Origin: Strongylocentrotus purpuratus
Taxonomy: Eukaryota > Echinodermata > Echinoidea > Camarodonta > Strongylocentrotidae
Length of the DNA stretch: 64,000 bases
NCBI RefSeq assembly: GCF_000002235.5
Contig: NW_022145544.1
Span: 660,501-724,500 of the forward strand
Reading direction: 5' to 3'
How positions within the stretch are numbered: position 1 is the stretch's first letter; each line of letters begins with the position of its first letter. This document shows positions 33,611 to 48,719 of the stretch, piece after piece. Both the position numbers and the translations under genes were made by a program. Under the pieces are notes generated by a model. That model saw nothing but the letters and a program-made list of their open reading frames with translations. It made no database searches and was not told the DNA's origin.

Positions 33611-36600
33611 ATAATAATGTATCGACTATCTAGCCTGTTCATTGCATATTCTGTACCTCTTATTTGCAGATGACTGAAGTGAAGTTGTCACACATCGTTT
33701 TCTATCTTCTCTCTCTCTCTCTCTCTTTATCAAGGGAACAGTTTGTTCAACCATAAACTACAACCCAAATCCTACCCTTGTATCTTTGACAATATGCCGG
33801 GAAAAAAAATTGTTTCATGGTACGGGAACATGTCACTAAGGCTCTTAGACGAGTATTCAAAACATGTATTGTATAATTTTCTTGTATAAAGGGAGAGGGA
33901 CTAAATGAAAAGACACAGATTGGAAAAAATGATATGACTCCACATACTTCTGTAATTTATTAATCATATGCACATGTATTCTGCTCAGTTGATCCATAAG
34001 AATAATAGCAAAACATTGATCAAGAAAAGGAACGTCAACAGAATTGCTCTACTGCAACGTTTTGAGAGATAGAGAGAGTTTTATATATATTCTAATACAT
34101 GACACTATATACTACTTCTAAATAGAAAATGAAAAAGGAAATAAAATACACAAGTCATTTTCATCACGCTGAGAGAGCATGTTATACACAAGATTATAAT
34201 ATGCATTTATCTAGAATATTTTCCATTTGCCAAGATTAATACTTGACTATTAAAAGCAACTACATTCTAGATACTCTTTATTTAAGGATTACATATCTTC
34301 CACTTTAAAACTCCAGTACTGAAAAATTCAAAAAGTGAGAAAAAAGAAAAAAAAGAAAAAAGAAGGAATATGTATATAAAATATATATATACGCAGGCAC
34401 AAAGACAACACACTGTTGGCCATTTGTACTTATAAGCTAACAAAGCATCGTTTTGTGCAGGTCATGTACAAGTGGGTGTTTTTTTTCCTTCTAAACTTTA
34501 AATTTGTATGTAATAGTTAATTCACAAATATACCAAGAAATGTCACAAGTCAGTAGTCTATGCAGAGCTTAGTTAGTACAACATCTTTTTCAATAACTAT
34601 TAATACATGAAGAAAAAGTGGAAAAATATGACGCAGTTTAGTCCTCTTTCATCACATTCTAACAAAAGACACGACAGGGGAAAACATACATAAAGCAGAT
34701 TACTCAGAGAATTTAACACTGTAACTATCTCATCAATATGAGCATAATAATACCTTGCAGCTAATTTATTCTAAAATTCAATAGTTTAAATCAATAATCA
34801 GCAAGTTTCCAAACTTATTTTATGGGAGATTTGAAAGGTTAACTGAAACCTATCACAAACCTTTTGTTATTTACAAACTGAGAACTATTTCATGTCATAT
34901 TTATTTTTTTAAGTTTGATATTTTCTCTGAAGCCCTTTATTTTCCACGAAGACAAAAATATATAACCCCATCATTCACTATCCAGTTAACAATAATCTAT
35001 GAATGAACCTTGCCATTAGTAGCTTGAGATAAATCAAGGTAAATAGAAATAAGTCTAAATCAATTCTATTTAATTTAAGGGGATAATATACATAAACATA
35101 AAGGAGACAGTTGTCTGGCATAAAGCATAGAAGTTTTCATTAGTATGTAACATGGAAAAGAAGCTCAAAAACAGTAAGGACATTTTCGACTGATGAAAAT
35201 GCAGAAATCACTCTTTATGCTTTACATTTGGACAGAATCAAAGTAGCCAAGTTTCTGTCCTCATCATTCTGCAAATTATCGATCAAACAGTCAAACTTGT
35301 TGAAACAATAGGCACACACATTTGTAAATACAAAACAGCACTTAAATTCCAAGCAATTATAGAAGAAAATGACATTGAAAGGGTTGTAGGAATCACATCA
35401 TACCATTAAACAGCAAAAACAATTATCATTATTATTCTAGAAATAATTTCACTGCAAATACATGTATGCCAAAACAAATACATGTATCTTCGATTTCGAT
35501 TACTGTTTCATCTTTCTTTGTTTTTTCTTTAATAATCCGCTTTCTTTGATCCTTGTAGAAATGGAATAATTGCTTTTGCTGTTTGGAGGTAAAGTCTGTT
35601 CAACTTTTCCCCAAGGCAAGTTGCTTACATATAACTGGGCCATGTTTCATAGAACTTCTTATAAATGTTACAATAAGCGATTCAAGTTAACCGAGTGAAA
35701 CTGAACTTGAGTGACTGTGAGAAAATTTGTTACATTATTACGATTAATATGATAGCTGTTATTTAGAAGCAGGTTTTATGAAACAAGGCCCTTCAGAGAA
35801 CAGTTTGCATGGAATGGACTCGTCGAGTGACCAACACACTGCCGTCATTTACAAACAAAGATAAACATAACAAATTAGCAAAGCTCCTGCAAGTATGTCG
35901 TAAGCCTCACATCAACTGAGCAAGTAGTGTGCAGGGTCTACAAAATAACATATCCCATAAATATAAGTATATGTGAATGATACAATTATTAGACATGGAG
36001 GACGAGCAGTGCATGGGGATTACGATAGAGATATAGACAATGGAGTCTTGGTGTACGTTGACTGCTATCATTGCCATATTCATCACGTTTTCTTAAATTT
36101 AGTCTTGAAGATTCACAATCATTATACACTAACACACAACTACCACAGTTTACTTGTACTAGTTATTTACGACAGAACTCGTATAAAAACAATGTACAGT
36201 GTATATAATATCGTTTTGCAAACGCTGTGCAACAACTATCATTGCCCCTTGGTCAATCAAATATTCCCGTTTGTTCGGACATAGGTGCTAAATGGTCGTT
36301 GACTCTGAGATCACAGAGAGAGGTCAGCTTTCTTACGAGCTGAAATTTTCATCAAACTACTTTCACATTCAAGATCAACAACTTGTGTTTATCTTAAAAA
36401 TCAACATGGTAGAGCCCGACTGCCCAGAGAGGTCATTTGAAGATCATAGCCAGAGACTATTTTTGTTTCTTCTAATAAAATAAATTCAGTACCACATAAA
36501 TGCATTTAAAACTCATAGTCAACCCAGTTAGGTTCCTACCTTGTAGTCTACATTCATTGTGCTAACTGTACACCAATTACACAAGTAAATAGCCATTCCA

Positions 36601-38244
36601 CTTCCCATACAGCCAAATTCTAACACATTTTGATAAGTTACATTTTTACCCTATGAAAGTCTTCCAAAAACCTAATGAATAATGCAAACAAACGACGAAA
36701 AAGCACCCATTTATAAATCTGTTGAGAAGCAATCTCGCATTCTCTCCTTTTTTTTCTTCAGAATTTACAGTAATTTACATCGGTGCAGACATACAGGGAA
36801 CATGCCACGCACCATGTCCTATCAAGAGGATTTCATATCCTACGTGTACATGCTTTTAATATCCTTCCTTCCCTGTTTAAAATTTCATTTAATTTCATTA
36901 TCTGTTTTTTGTTTTTTACAAATGGAATTGCTGGAATGCCTGACAGGATGTCCTTCCTGTCATAGTCAGTCGTGACACAATGCACAGAGAGAGGATCGAG
37001 GAACCTCCAAATGCAAATTGGCCACTGACCAATTAAAACCTACTTGCATAGAGCACTCAGTGAAACAGCCAACAGCATTCAGTGATAGTCTCTGAATGGG
37101 TTCGTGTCCACAATATGTAATCCTGCTAGAGCAATGGATAGTTGGATGCCATCCGGTGGCATGCACACCTTCACACACACTCGGAGTGCTACGGTATGAC
37201 CAACAGCGGATGGCATACAGGATGAAGGTCAAATAGGCTAGTGCAGGTGAATAGATAGAATAGTAACCCTTTGGGAAAAAAGAAAAATCCCGAAATATTA
37301 AATCAAGAAGTGCACATGTCCCACATCAATAAGTTTAAATTTTACAAATTTCACGTCAATAAATATACCGTTATGTGATTTCTGGGGGTGTTCGCATGTT
37401 GAAACTCTTTCCAAAGAAGCAAATTGCGGATACATGGTCATGTTCATGTAGTATCTCCAATGAAGAAACTCCCAAGAAAAGAAACAAAATGCTCTGATTT
37501 CCATATTAGAAATTGCTTAAAACAATCGATGTCATAAACTTGGTGGCCAGCTTCCCTATTTGTGTGTTTATCATATGATGAATCGCACTATTTTTTCAAC
37601 CAATTACTTATTTAATTCCTCCCTCTGAAACTAGAATACAAGCTGTAGGACAAATATCAGACCATTTATTGTTAATTAATTAGAACAAATGCAGTTTAGT
37701 TACCCCAAAATAGACGATACAAATTTTGCAACAATCTTCAAGTTTCAATTTCATATGATCCTTACGGTTTACACCTTCCTCAGTTAGAAATCAAAATATT
37801 TTTGTCTCTTTCCTTGACTAGCAAAACAACTTTGTCATTTTCTGTATACATCAAACAAACCTGACTGCTTCTCTTTGTAACTTGAAGCCATAAACGCTCT
37901 TGTAAATATACAAAAGAGACATGCTTAAGTTGAGGTTGTTCTTGATCTTGACTGGACATAACACATGACACCAGCAACTCTTCAAGGGAAAAGGAAAGAA
38001 AAGTGGTTTCGTTAAATCTGCAACTACAAATTAAGCCGATTGCCTCTTATTATCACGACAGCAATTAAACAAAGTATGCTGGCACTACCGCTGCTCTCTT
38101 TGACCTTCAAAGCACATCCAGAAATATTACATAATCGCTCTGTCCCCCAAACACATACATGTATATTAAATGCATTTATTCTTTTGAGGACCTCTTGTTG
38201 ACCACTACCATGCTTTGCCAGCTTGCTTGCATGAAGACTTTCTC
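33611..38244. other. 3' flank of RhoA-like gene B, no gene seen
   Basis: AT-rich, with many AATAAA-type signals on the minus strand, consistent with a long 3'UTR or spacer after the gene B stop codon. It contains the TIR element at 35637-35791. Short open frames at 35973-36284 and 36682-37232 show no recognisable domain, and I do not call them. Confidence 0.35.
35637..35791. mobile_element. 155-bp TIR element (GGGCCWTGTTTCAT family)
   Basis: The ends GGGCCATGTTTCATAGAACTT and (reverse complement) GGGCCTTGTTTCATAAAACCT form imperfect terminal inverted repeats. Same family as 15384-15493. Confidence 0.7.
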
Positions 38245-40243
<1,999 letters not shown>

Positions 40244-40914
40244 TCACACTGCAAGCAAGGAGAGAGAAAAAAAAGGGAAAATTATAAAATTGCTGTTTGC
40301 AGGTCCTTATTCCTCCAAAGATTGGTGGAAAAAAGTCTAAAAGTTGATGTACCTGTAAAAGTAAGATAATGTGGGTGGTGACATCGGTGTGAGGTTCCTT
40401 TAAAGTTAGTCCTGTAATAATAATATTTATGAAAGTTGATTTCACCTGTATCATGGATCATGATTTTGTTATGCAACAAATGTTGCCGTCACATGTACTG
40501 TTGTAAATGTACATGTATGTACGTATATATCACAGCACTACATGTATATTGGAAAAATCACAATGACCGAGTCACAATTGACATGTAGAGTGCAGAAGAG
40601 CGTTTCAAGTTGAAACATAACAACAGGTATGGTACATGTACATGTATTGTGAATTTCAACCAGCTTACATTCAGAATCATCAACTTCTTGGAACGAAACT
40701 CAAGTTTACACAATAACATGAAAAACATTGAATCAGACAGAGGCGATCATGATCAAACGACTTCCAGGTGTTCACTTGATCTGCCGACATGTAAATGTAC
40801 ATGACTGTTCTCATTTACAAGAGATACAGTGTAGCACAATCTACCATGTTGTATTTCCCGAAGACCTGCTGCACTTTCACCTCTAGATTAAGAATGGGAT
40901 ATCTGACTCTCAAG

Positions 40915-41217
40915 GCCTGTCTTCATCAGCTTGAGTTTGCAAAATAACCTGCTATTCTAACTATCCCGATCACTAATTCACCAGTTAATTTGCGTCTTCA
41001 TCAGCCCGCAGTTGCAATTAGCGGGATATTTGGTCGAGAAAATATCCACAGGATTCTTGGTCTTGTTTCCAAAATATCCTGCTATTTGCGTACGTCTGAA
41101 CTAGTTAGCGATGAGTGTATTATCGGTCTGGTGAAGTTGCAATTTCGAGCTTCGGGATAATATCCCGAGTTTGAAAATAGCGGGTTATTTGGCAAACTCG
41201 AGCTGATGAAGACAGGC
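40915..41217. mobile_element. 303-bp TIR element (GCCTGTCTTCATCAGCT ends)
   Basis: Left end GCCTGTCTTCATCAGCTTGA and right end (reverse complement) GCCTGTCTTCATCAGCTCGA, with symmetry continuing about 42 bases to CTGCTATT. The interior repeats GTCTTCATCAGC once and GGGATAT several times. No ORF. It lies in the inferred 5'UTR intron of RhoA gene B. Confidence 0.8.
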
Positions 41218-42018
41218 AATTCTCTCTCTCTTCCCCCTCTTCTTCACGCATGCTTCTTCTTGCATAGCTATAATACTAATTTCTAGTTGTTGATGCCATG
41301 CCGAAATGAAACTCAGCAGGTGTACCAAGCCTACAGCTGATAATTTGCTCAGTTGGTGTGGGGGCGGGGGGGGGGGGGGGGGGGGGGGTGAAACATTTAT
41401 AAGTGATGGGGGTATACATAGCTCACTCTACATGTATATTGTGCATGCAGGCCATCTCATTTTCACTTGACATGTTTTCATTAAATAATAATCTATTCTT
41501 AATTTTGATGAAGAACAGGTTATTGGAACAAATTGTGTTGAATATATCCTTTCATTTTTTAAGCTGTATCAAAAGATACGGTACATGATATTTGTTTTCA
41601 AATTTTGTCCATTGTTTCTAATAAATTTGCCTGTAGACACTCAGCTAATCTCCTCTGCACAGTGTTTTTACACAAAATATTTGTCAAAATGCATGCAATA
41701 CATTTTCTAATTGGTTTCACACATGCTGGTCGCTCATGTGGAATTACAATTATTGGCAGGAATTCAGGAAATACAGTAGATGTAAATTCTTTTTTACCCT
41801 CTCAAAAATTACAGAGAAAAATAAATTTTTATTCTTTAGCAGTTTAAATTTTTTTCAGAACCTTTCAATTTACCCAATAACATTAAATGCATACATGTAG
41901 ATCTGTCAAAAAAAGTATGCCTGTACATGCGTGATTTTCTTTTAATTTCTTTTTCCTTAAAGTAATATCACTTAGCATGATAAATCAGGCGTCCTAATTT
42001 GACCTTACTTATTCCAAC

Positions 42019-42055
<37 letters not shown>

Positions 42056-45000
42056 TGCTCACATGTACATCTTAAAGACGGTCTCTACTCTCTATTTGGT
42101 CACGGTAGAAAAAGTGAGATCATGAGAGAGACCGAACTCGAAGTGCTGCAATAATCTGAAACCATGCTCCATAGGGGGCCTGACTCATATATGTTGGTCA
42201 GCGCAGTGAAATGGGGCAACTCCCCTCAGGAATGCAAACAACTGATCACCGAGCATTGCATCAGGGATGACATTAAGCAATCAAACTACATGTAGTTTAA
42301 AAATGTAGTAGCACAAGAGAGAATTTCAAAATATTGCTACCTCAACAGTGACTTTGAAAAAACTATGAAAAGACAACATTCACCAAGATGATTTTATAAA
42401 GTATCACAATGGAGCTACATGTACATGTATAAAATACATGTACATGTAGCTTCGTTTGCTTACCGGTACCTATATATTTGTTTACATTCTCTGCTCTCAT
42501 ACATTTGCTACTAAATTTATGCAGCTGATTTTAAGTATGAAACATTTACTGTATTAGTATTGTGGAAATCTGTAAGAACTTATTTTTTCATATATATTAT
42601 CAGAACAAAATTTCACAATGTCTTAAAAGGCAGATCACTTCGTTATGAAGTTTGACTCATTTATCGGACTATTCGACCCTTGTAATAGTTTATTTGTATG
42701 AAAGCAGAAAAATGAGATAAACAAAATGAGATACATGTTTGATATCACAAAAATAGGTACAAATCTCAAATTGGTTCATGGATTGTTATGTAGACACAGA
42801 CAAATCTCCTGTTTGTTGTGTGTACAACAATATCATTAATTTTCTGTTTTTCTCTCAAGTACCTTCATATTATAGGTCCTCTAAAAAAAAGAGAGTAAGA
42901 GAAGTCGTTCATTAATGAAAAATTGAAATTATAGTCATTTTGTGTGTTGGATCAAATGGGAAAGATGTCCGCCACTACTTTGCAGAGAGTCAGAGACACT
43001 ACTGAAGTACCGATTCACTCCATTTGAAGAGCCTTTATCTATTGCCATTACAACATTTAAAACTTCACGACTTTCTCATGTCTCATTTCTCATCTTTTGT
43101 CTGATTTCATTTAAAATTTCACCAGTCTGCTTCTCTTATTTTTCAGCTTTCTTCTAGAGGAGTTTACTATCCTTAATGGCGGCTCACATGTTCTGCCTCT
43201 TCTTTTAGACTAATCTTTATTAACTTCAAAGTCATGGAAAGGCACTTAATATCAACGAACATGGTCTACAACAACTCTAAATGAAAAATTAGTCCCAGCT
43301 TTGTGATTTTTAGTATCTGATAGCCTAAAACCATTTTCAGCACTTTTTGAGGGCACACAATTATTTTCTCATTGCCATTCGATCTTCTGGTCAACTTAAA
43401 TTGATCCGCGATCAGATCGTATCATCTGATTTGTGTAAAATCAGCAGCGATTGGCCCCCTATCCGATTATCGGTTACAGGGTAGAGGAAGTGGAATTCAT
43501 GAATTTTAGTAGAGCATTTCTAGGGGAGTGGGAGAAATAATTTAGTGTGACCAAGGGGGTGGTGGCTAAAAATAACTACCGGTATACATACATGTACACA
43601 AGGGGACCAGCATTCTGAAAATGGAGTTATCTTTGACGTAGTAAAACAATGACAATTAACATCCTTTTCAGTTTTCCCTAAAATAAAAGATAACATATTT
43701 TTCTGAATACAGCCTCTAAAGCAGGCCTTCTCAACTGGTGGCGCGCGCTATTTGTGGCGCTTGCGGTCAGTCGGAGTGGCGCGCGACTGTTGCAACAACA
43801 AAACAAAAAACAGAAAGAAAGAAAAATATATATTTTAGAATTAAATACTCAGTTAAATCAAGAAGTTGCAGTCGAATTTGAGCCCAAAATGCCTGCTTAA
43901 CAAACAGGAAGCAAGGGGAATTTATAGTTTTTACCATTTTGTACGAATTTAAACCTACGGTCTGAACAACAATTAGCTTACGATTGGATACCAATTTTAA
44001 CATTGCCAATCTCTGGAAACATCTTGTTTTTGTTTGTTTGATTTTCACTTTATTTTGACAATTCCCGTGTTGCACATAAAAAACTTCATATAAATATACC
44101 TCCAGTGTAATTGTGCCCAGGAATTGTACTAATTTTATCACATCAATATGAAATCATGATTGATTATATTGTGGAATGAAATGATATTAAAAATGCCCCA
44201 TTTGGGCCATTAGAAAGCCCTAAATCCACCAGCTTCGGGGGGCTCTGCCCCCTGCTACCCCCATAATTTGTTTGAGCCTGCCAACTAAAGCATGCAAAAT
44301 ATCAGTATCAGAGAAAGGCTGATAAGTGATAACAAGTTGCCAATATAATGACTGTACAGCTAGCCATAGCCCTAGCATGTCATTTGAAAAATAATACATT
44401 CTTTTAAGTTAAGATTATCTTTTTTTCGAACCAGCGTGTACCGTTATTAAAAAATCTAAAAGTGTATCCATTTATTTTAGACCTGCTAGCGACACAGTGG
44501 CTAGCTCAAAACGAGCAGGGTCTGTAACTTCCCCATGCATTCAGCGACATTCTCCACACCATTTACACTAAATCAAGTCCCTGCTTCCATACAGTCAGTC
44601 TATTGGCAATGCGTCATCAGCCTTTTTCAGGTACCAATATTTTGCAGTTGGCTGGCTCAACACAAGTACACAGCGATCCAAACGTGGTGCTTTCAAAGCA
44701 ATTTTCATAGCTTAGGAAGCATCAGGACTCAGGAGTATGGGTTAGTGATTTACAGGGGCTTTTTAAATTTTGTCAAACCCAACCTATGTGCATTGGGTGT
44801 GCCCCAGGGGATTGTTTCATGATACTCTCAAGATAAAAAAAAATCTAGACACTGTAGCCTAACTTGCCCACTAAGAAATTTGAACAAAAACATATTTGCT
44901 AAGATGAGCGACAAATTCCCTAACAAGAGACTAATCAAGACTCCAAACCTGTCATATCTTTTTACAACACCACATACATGTACATATGACATTATTATTC

Positions 45001-45450
45001 AATAAATACATGTTAAAAATGTAAGTCATTAAATATTTTGTTTTCATTATTTTCTTAAATAGAAATAAAATCAGAGTCTTATATCATTTGAATATGAGTT
45101 ACGGTATACCCTTCCTGCAAATTTTGATTTGTTTGTCACAAAAGCAAACTTGAGTTATAAATTCTTAAATGTTATTAGTAACACATATTTTAATGCATTT
45201 GTGCTACCAATCTCTTAGATTTTTTACTTTTTTTAGTTTGAGAAAAAGTTTCAGAAAAGCTTACAAGTTACATGTACATGACGTTCTAAATTTGCTCAAC
45301 AGCTGTGCAGCCCAAACAACTATCTGTGTCGCGTGATAGGCAAAGCATAGGCATGTTACTAAGCTGCGGCGCCTGTTAAGCTCCATTGTCAAACTCCTCC
45401 TCCTTTGTTGTGACATTGCACATGATGCCATCGCTCCCTCGTTATTGACA
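41218..45450. other. Inferred 5'UTR intron of RhoA gene B, no gene seen
   Basis: Contains a 23-base G run (41366-41388), a GA microsatellite (about 42024-42052), the 42413-42451 hairpin and a possible hAT-type end at 43722 (CAGGCCTTCTCAACTGG). GGGGGGCTCTGCCCCCTG near 44238 is also seen in transposon debris. A 124-codon minus frame at 43767-44141 has no recognisable domain. Confidence 0.4.
42413..42451. repeat. Perfect TACATGTA hairpin
   Basis: 18-base arms AGCTACATGTACATGTAT (42413-42430) and its exact complement (42434-42451) around a 3-base AAA loop. Confidence 0.9.
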
Positions 45451-45453
45451 TCG

Positions 45454-45465
45454 TGCGCATGCGCA
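45454..45465. promoter_or_regulatory. Perfect NRF1-type palindrome TGCGCATGCGCA
   Basis: Full 12-base palindromic consensus for the NRF1 family (sea urchin P3A2 is a member), within a locally GC-rich 150-base stretch. It lies 5 kb upstream of RhoA gene B coding DNA on the minus strand and 118 bases upstream of an unrecognised plus-strand open frame (45583-45915). Which gene, if any, it serves is unknown. Confidence 0.4.
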
Positions 45466-45582
45466 GCATGTCTGGGCGCTGATGGCGTGACATCCTACTT
45501 CTAGCGTGTCTTCCAGGCTAGTACAACAGCACTGCCAGGGCGGTACATCTATGTCTATGTCTATGTATCTGAAGTCCAGGAC

Positions 45583-45915
45583 ATGTCACAGACTAGACCG
45601 AAAGCTTCAGTCTCTAATATTGATGATTCTCCTGCCCAGACTATTTCTGGCTCCACTGAACGTTCCATACAGAGACTGAACCTGAAGTACATCGTATGGG
45701 TTAGTGAGGAGAGGTTACGGCTTACGCAACGCAGTTTGTATATGATTGCCGATCTTATCGCAAGCAGTAGGCCTACATGTAGCTTTACAAAAATGCTAGT
45801 TATCCCCCCCCCCCAACCCTGTGTATGCTGTAAGGGTTACTCTACAAATGTCAGTTTTATTGAAGAATTCCCCATACCAGACGGTTATTTCCGTCTACTC
45901 TTCGTCATTGACTAG
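45583..45915 (+). other. Unrecognised open frame near the NRF1-type site
   Basis: A 110-codon frame starting MSQTRPKASVSNIDDSPAQT. The first 40 codons look protein-like, and a possible donor (GG/GTTAGTGAG) occurs near 45701. After that the composition is ordinary intergenic. I recognise no domain, so it could be a first exon or chance. Confidence 0.2.
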
Positions 45916-45931
45916 ACCATGCAACAACAAA

Positions 45932-46300
45932 CAGTAGGGGCGGGGCGCTGGTCCGAGGATAAGGATCGCCCGCATAAACGATATCTTCGTAAACGCGGAC
46001 AAATCTCGTCCTTAGAAATAAGCATCTTTCGCTCTGGGGGGCGTAGGGTTATCGATCCGCACTGGCAATGCGAAAAAAGGATTCCGCATAGTAAAATACT
46101 CCCAGTTCACTGTCTACTTTTAAGAGTTGTCCGTCTTCCAGAGGATTTATCCTTCACAACATGCAAGTCTCTGCTGCGTATTCGAGAAGTGCATCATCAA
46201 CGCAGAATTCATTTTTCATCTTGCCAACGTGCGGATGGGTAAATACGGATCGTCCACAAAAATGCGGACAACCCTCATCCTCGGACCAGCACCCCTACTG
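45932..46300. mobile_element. 369-bp TIR element (CAGTAGGGG...CTGGTCCGAGG)
   Basis: Left end CAGTAGGGGCGGGGCGCTGG and right end (reverse complement) CAGTAGGGGTGCTGGTCCGA are inverted repeats that extend to about 45 bases with gaps, both reaching GTCCGAGGAT and CCGCAT. No clear target duplication. No transposase. Confidence 0.65.
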
Positions 46301-47542
46301 ACGAAGTAATTGGATAGATTCACATTGATCGATCAATGAACTAAATCAAGCATGACTGACTATCTTAATTCATATCATATGAAATGCTCATTTATCATTG
46401 CATGTAAAGTCTACGGACATGAACACAAAGCTGACACAGACAAATGTCCTCCATGGCCATACATATACAGCAGTGCATGCATGCAAATTGCAATGATAAA
46501 CAGCAATGAGCAGGACCTGCTCACTCACTGCAGTAAATCACAAGTGGCATGGTGGCAATATTTTAATGTTTCCCAGAGAAATTTACATCCCAAAGCACAA
46601 ATTTAGATTATTTGAGCCTTTGAAAACAAAATTACTTACTGACAGCCCCCTTTTTAATGATACGGTACAAATGTAACACAAATAGTCAAACGATTCATGG
46701 AATACTTCACGCTCAGTTCTGCCAAGACACAGTCGTTTCACACAAACAATACAATCGAATTCACACACCTGACTATGTGTGCATGCAATGCCTGTGTAAC
46801 GAGAAGGAATAGCTGGCTACAAATACTCAGAACTTCGACAAAGTGGCCCTTTTATCACAAGAAATAGCCATAGAATAATAAATTATCATGAATAGACATT
46901 AATTTCAAGTACTCTTTTATAATGTGGTAACGTTTCTTGGCACAAAAACATTTCGTACTTACCAAATTTCATAAAATAGTACCAGGAAGAGGCAGATTAC
47001 ACCCCTTGATTATGTACTCATCCCGTGTTGTTCATATGCGAGCCACACCTCGCAATTGCTCCTATAGGGGGTAGGACAAATGAAGCAATACTCGTACCCC
47101 CAAATGACGTTTCTGAAATAGCGGCTGCTACGGTCACCGGGAATTTTCAAAGTCATAGAACATGTAACTGAGAACATACCGCTTAATTTGATTTTGGGGA
47201 TCCACAATATTTCCTAATTTACTCAGAAAAGGAGTAGAGTCAATATTTTTCAAATAAAACGCATAAAAGGTTTACGTGGATATTCAAAATCAAAGAAAAC
47301 CTCTTTCGAGATGGCCCGACGGAACTCAAAATGTAAAATTGAACATTTGCCTTTAATTTGATAAAAAATTGACATAAATACCATACCTTTATATCCACGC
47401 ATCTCACTTCATAAACAGAACAAACAATACCGTAGAGTTAATTAGACCTTCTAAAAATGAATGTATGCTTGAATCTATTTATAACCTATAACAAATATTA
47501 GAGTGAGAGAGAAAGAAAGACAAAAACGCACAAATAACTTAC

Positions 47543-47582
47543 TCGTCTCTGCAATGACGATTCTCTGAAGCAAAACAAAAAT
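47543..47582 (-). other. Possible short 5'UTR exon of RhoA gene B
   Basis: A consensus minus-strand donor (GA/GTAAGTT) at 47542 lies 67 bases downstream of a TATA box, giving an exon of about 40 bases if start is 30 bases from the TATA. It would splice to the acceptor at 40249 over a 7.3-kb intron. This is motif-based and less certain than the gene A exon. Confidence 0.3.
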
Positions 47583-47604
47583 CTGCAGAGCTACTCAATG
47601 GACT

Positions 47605-47648
47605 TTCCAATTTATACAGGACTCAAGTTTCATTCTATTTTTAGACAA
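47605..47648 (-). promoter_or_regulatory. Candidate RhoA gene B promoter (MEF2 + TATA)
   Basis: Minus strand: CTAAAAATAG (MEF2-type, plus CTATTTTTAG at 47635-47644), then TATAAAT (47610-47616). The pairing of a MEF2-type site just upstream of a TATA box repeats the arrangement at the gene A promoter (25104-25138). Confidence 0.35.
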
Positions 47649-47961
47649 TAAGTCATATCAGCGGTCTTGGCTTGAGTGAAGGGCGTGCTCTCGCATATGG
47701 TCCATGGTTCTCGCAAATGGTGCGATACATCCTGATCAGAAACAACTGGGCGTGGCCTATTTATTACGCAATAGCCTGGAAGATTCCCGTGGCGAACATG
47801 ATAAATAAGAAGTTTCCTAAAAATGTGTGGAGAAAGAACTGGTCGACAATGGCGACCGAGCATCTTCCAAAGTGGGGATCGGGGGGGGGGGGGGGATCGG
47901 GGGGGGGGGGGGGAGGGCAACAACAACAAAAACTTTCTTGAAAAAGAACCATCCGACAAAG

Positions 47962-48710
47962 CAGGCGCGTAGCCAGGGGGGGGCGGTGGGGGCGGTCGCC
48001 CCCCCCCCCAAAACGCCGGCCAAAAAAAAAAAAAAAGAGAGAGAAAAAAAGAAGAAAGGAAGAGGACGTAGGAAGAAAAAAGATAAAGAGTCGAGAACGG
48101 TACAACGAATCGTCTTCTTTCTCTAATAATTTAATGAAACGTCTAAGCTTCCGCGCTTCGCGCGGGAGGGGAGGGGGGAACTGAATTCAGATAAGGATTA
48201 AGAATCGAGAACGGTACAACAAATCGTCTTCTTTCTCTAATAATTTATGAAACGTCAAAGCTTCCGCGGGAGGGGAGGGGGGAAACTGAATTCAGACAAG
48301 GATTAAGAGTCGATCGAGAATGGTACAACGAATCTTCTTCTTTCTTTAACGGTCTAATAAAACTTCAGAGCTTCCGCGCTACGCGCGGAGGCAGGGAACT
48401 TGATTCAAACAAAGATTAAGAGTCGAGGACCGTGACGGTACAGCGAATCGTCTTCTTTCTCTAATGAAACGTCAACAGAAACTGAATTTAGATAAGGATT
48501 AAGAGTCGAGAATGGTCCAACGAATCGTCTTCATTCTCTTATAATTTGATGAAACCTCAAAGCTTTCGCGCTTCGCGCGGGAGGGGGAAACTCCCCCCTC
48601 CCTGCACCCTCCCCCCTAGGGAGCGCGCTACGCGCGCTCTGTAAGTGATTCGCACGCTTCGCGTGCTCACTACCGCCCCCCCCTAAAATGAAATCCTGGC
48701 TACGCGCTTG
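47962..48710. mobile_element. hAT-like non-autonomous transposon with 8-bp target duplication
   Basis: The ends CAGGCGCGTAGCCAGG and (reverse complement) CAAGCGCGTAGCCAGG are flanked by identical 8-mers CGACAAAG at 47954-47961 and 48711-48718, as expected for hAT transposition. The 749-bp interior holds five tandem copies of a roughly 110-120-base unit (TAAGGATTAAGAGTCGAGAA ... CGAATCGTCTTCTTTCTC ... GAAACGTCAAAGC) separated by GCGC palindromes (CTTCCGCGCTTCGCGCGG). No transposase. A decayed relative is at 9449-9735. Confidence 0.88.
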
Positions 48711-48719
48711 CGACAAAGA

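Noticed and set aside
36682..37232. Open frames of 60-97 codons on both strands
   Set aside because: No domain, no convincing splice context; probably chance frames in the 3' flank of RhoA gene B.
43767..44141. 124-codon minus-strand frame
   Set aside because: No recognisable domain and ordinary AT-rich composition. It follows a possible transposon end (CAGGCCTTCTCAACTGG at 43722).
45919..46309. 107- and 60-codon plus-strand frames
   Set aside because: They fall inside the TIR element at 45932-46300 and have no domain.
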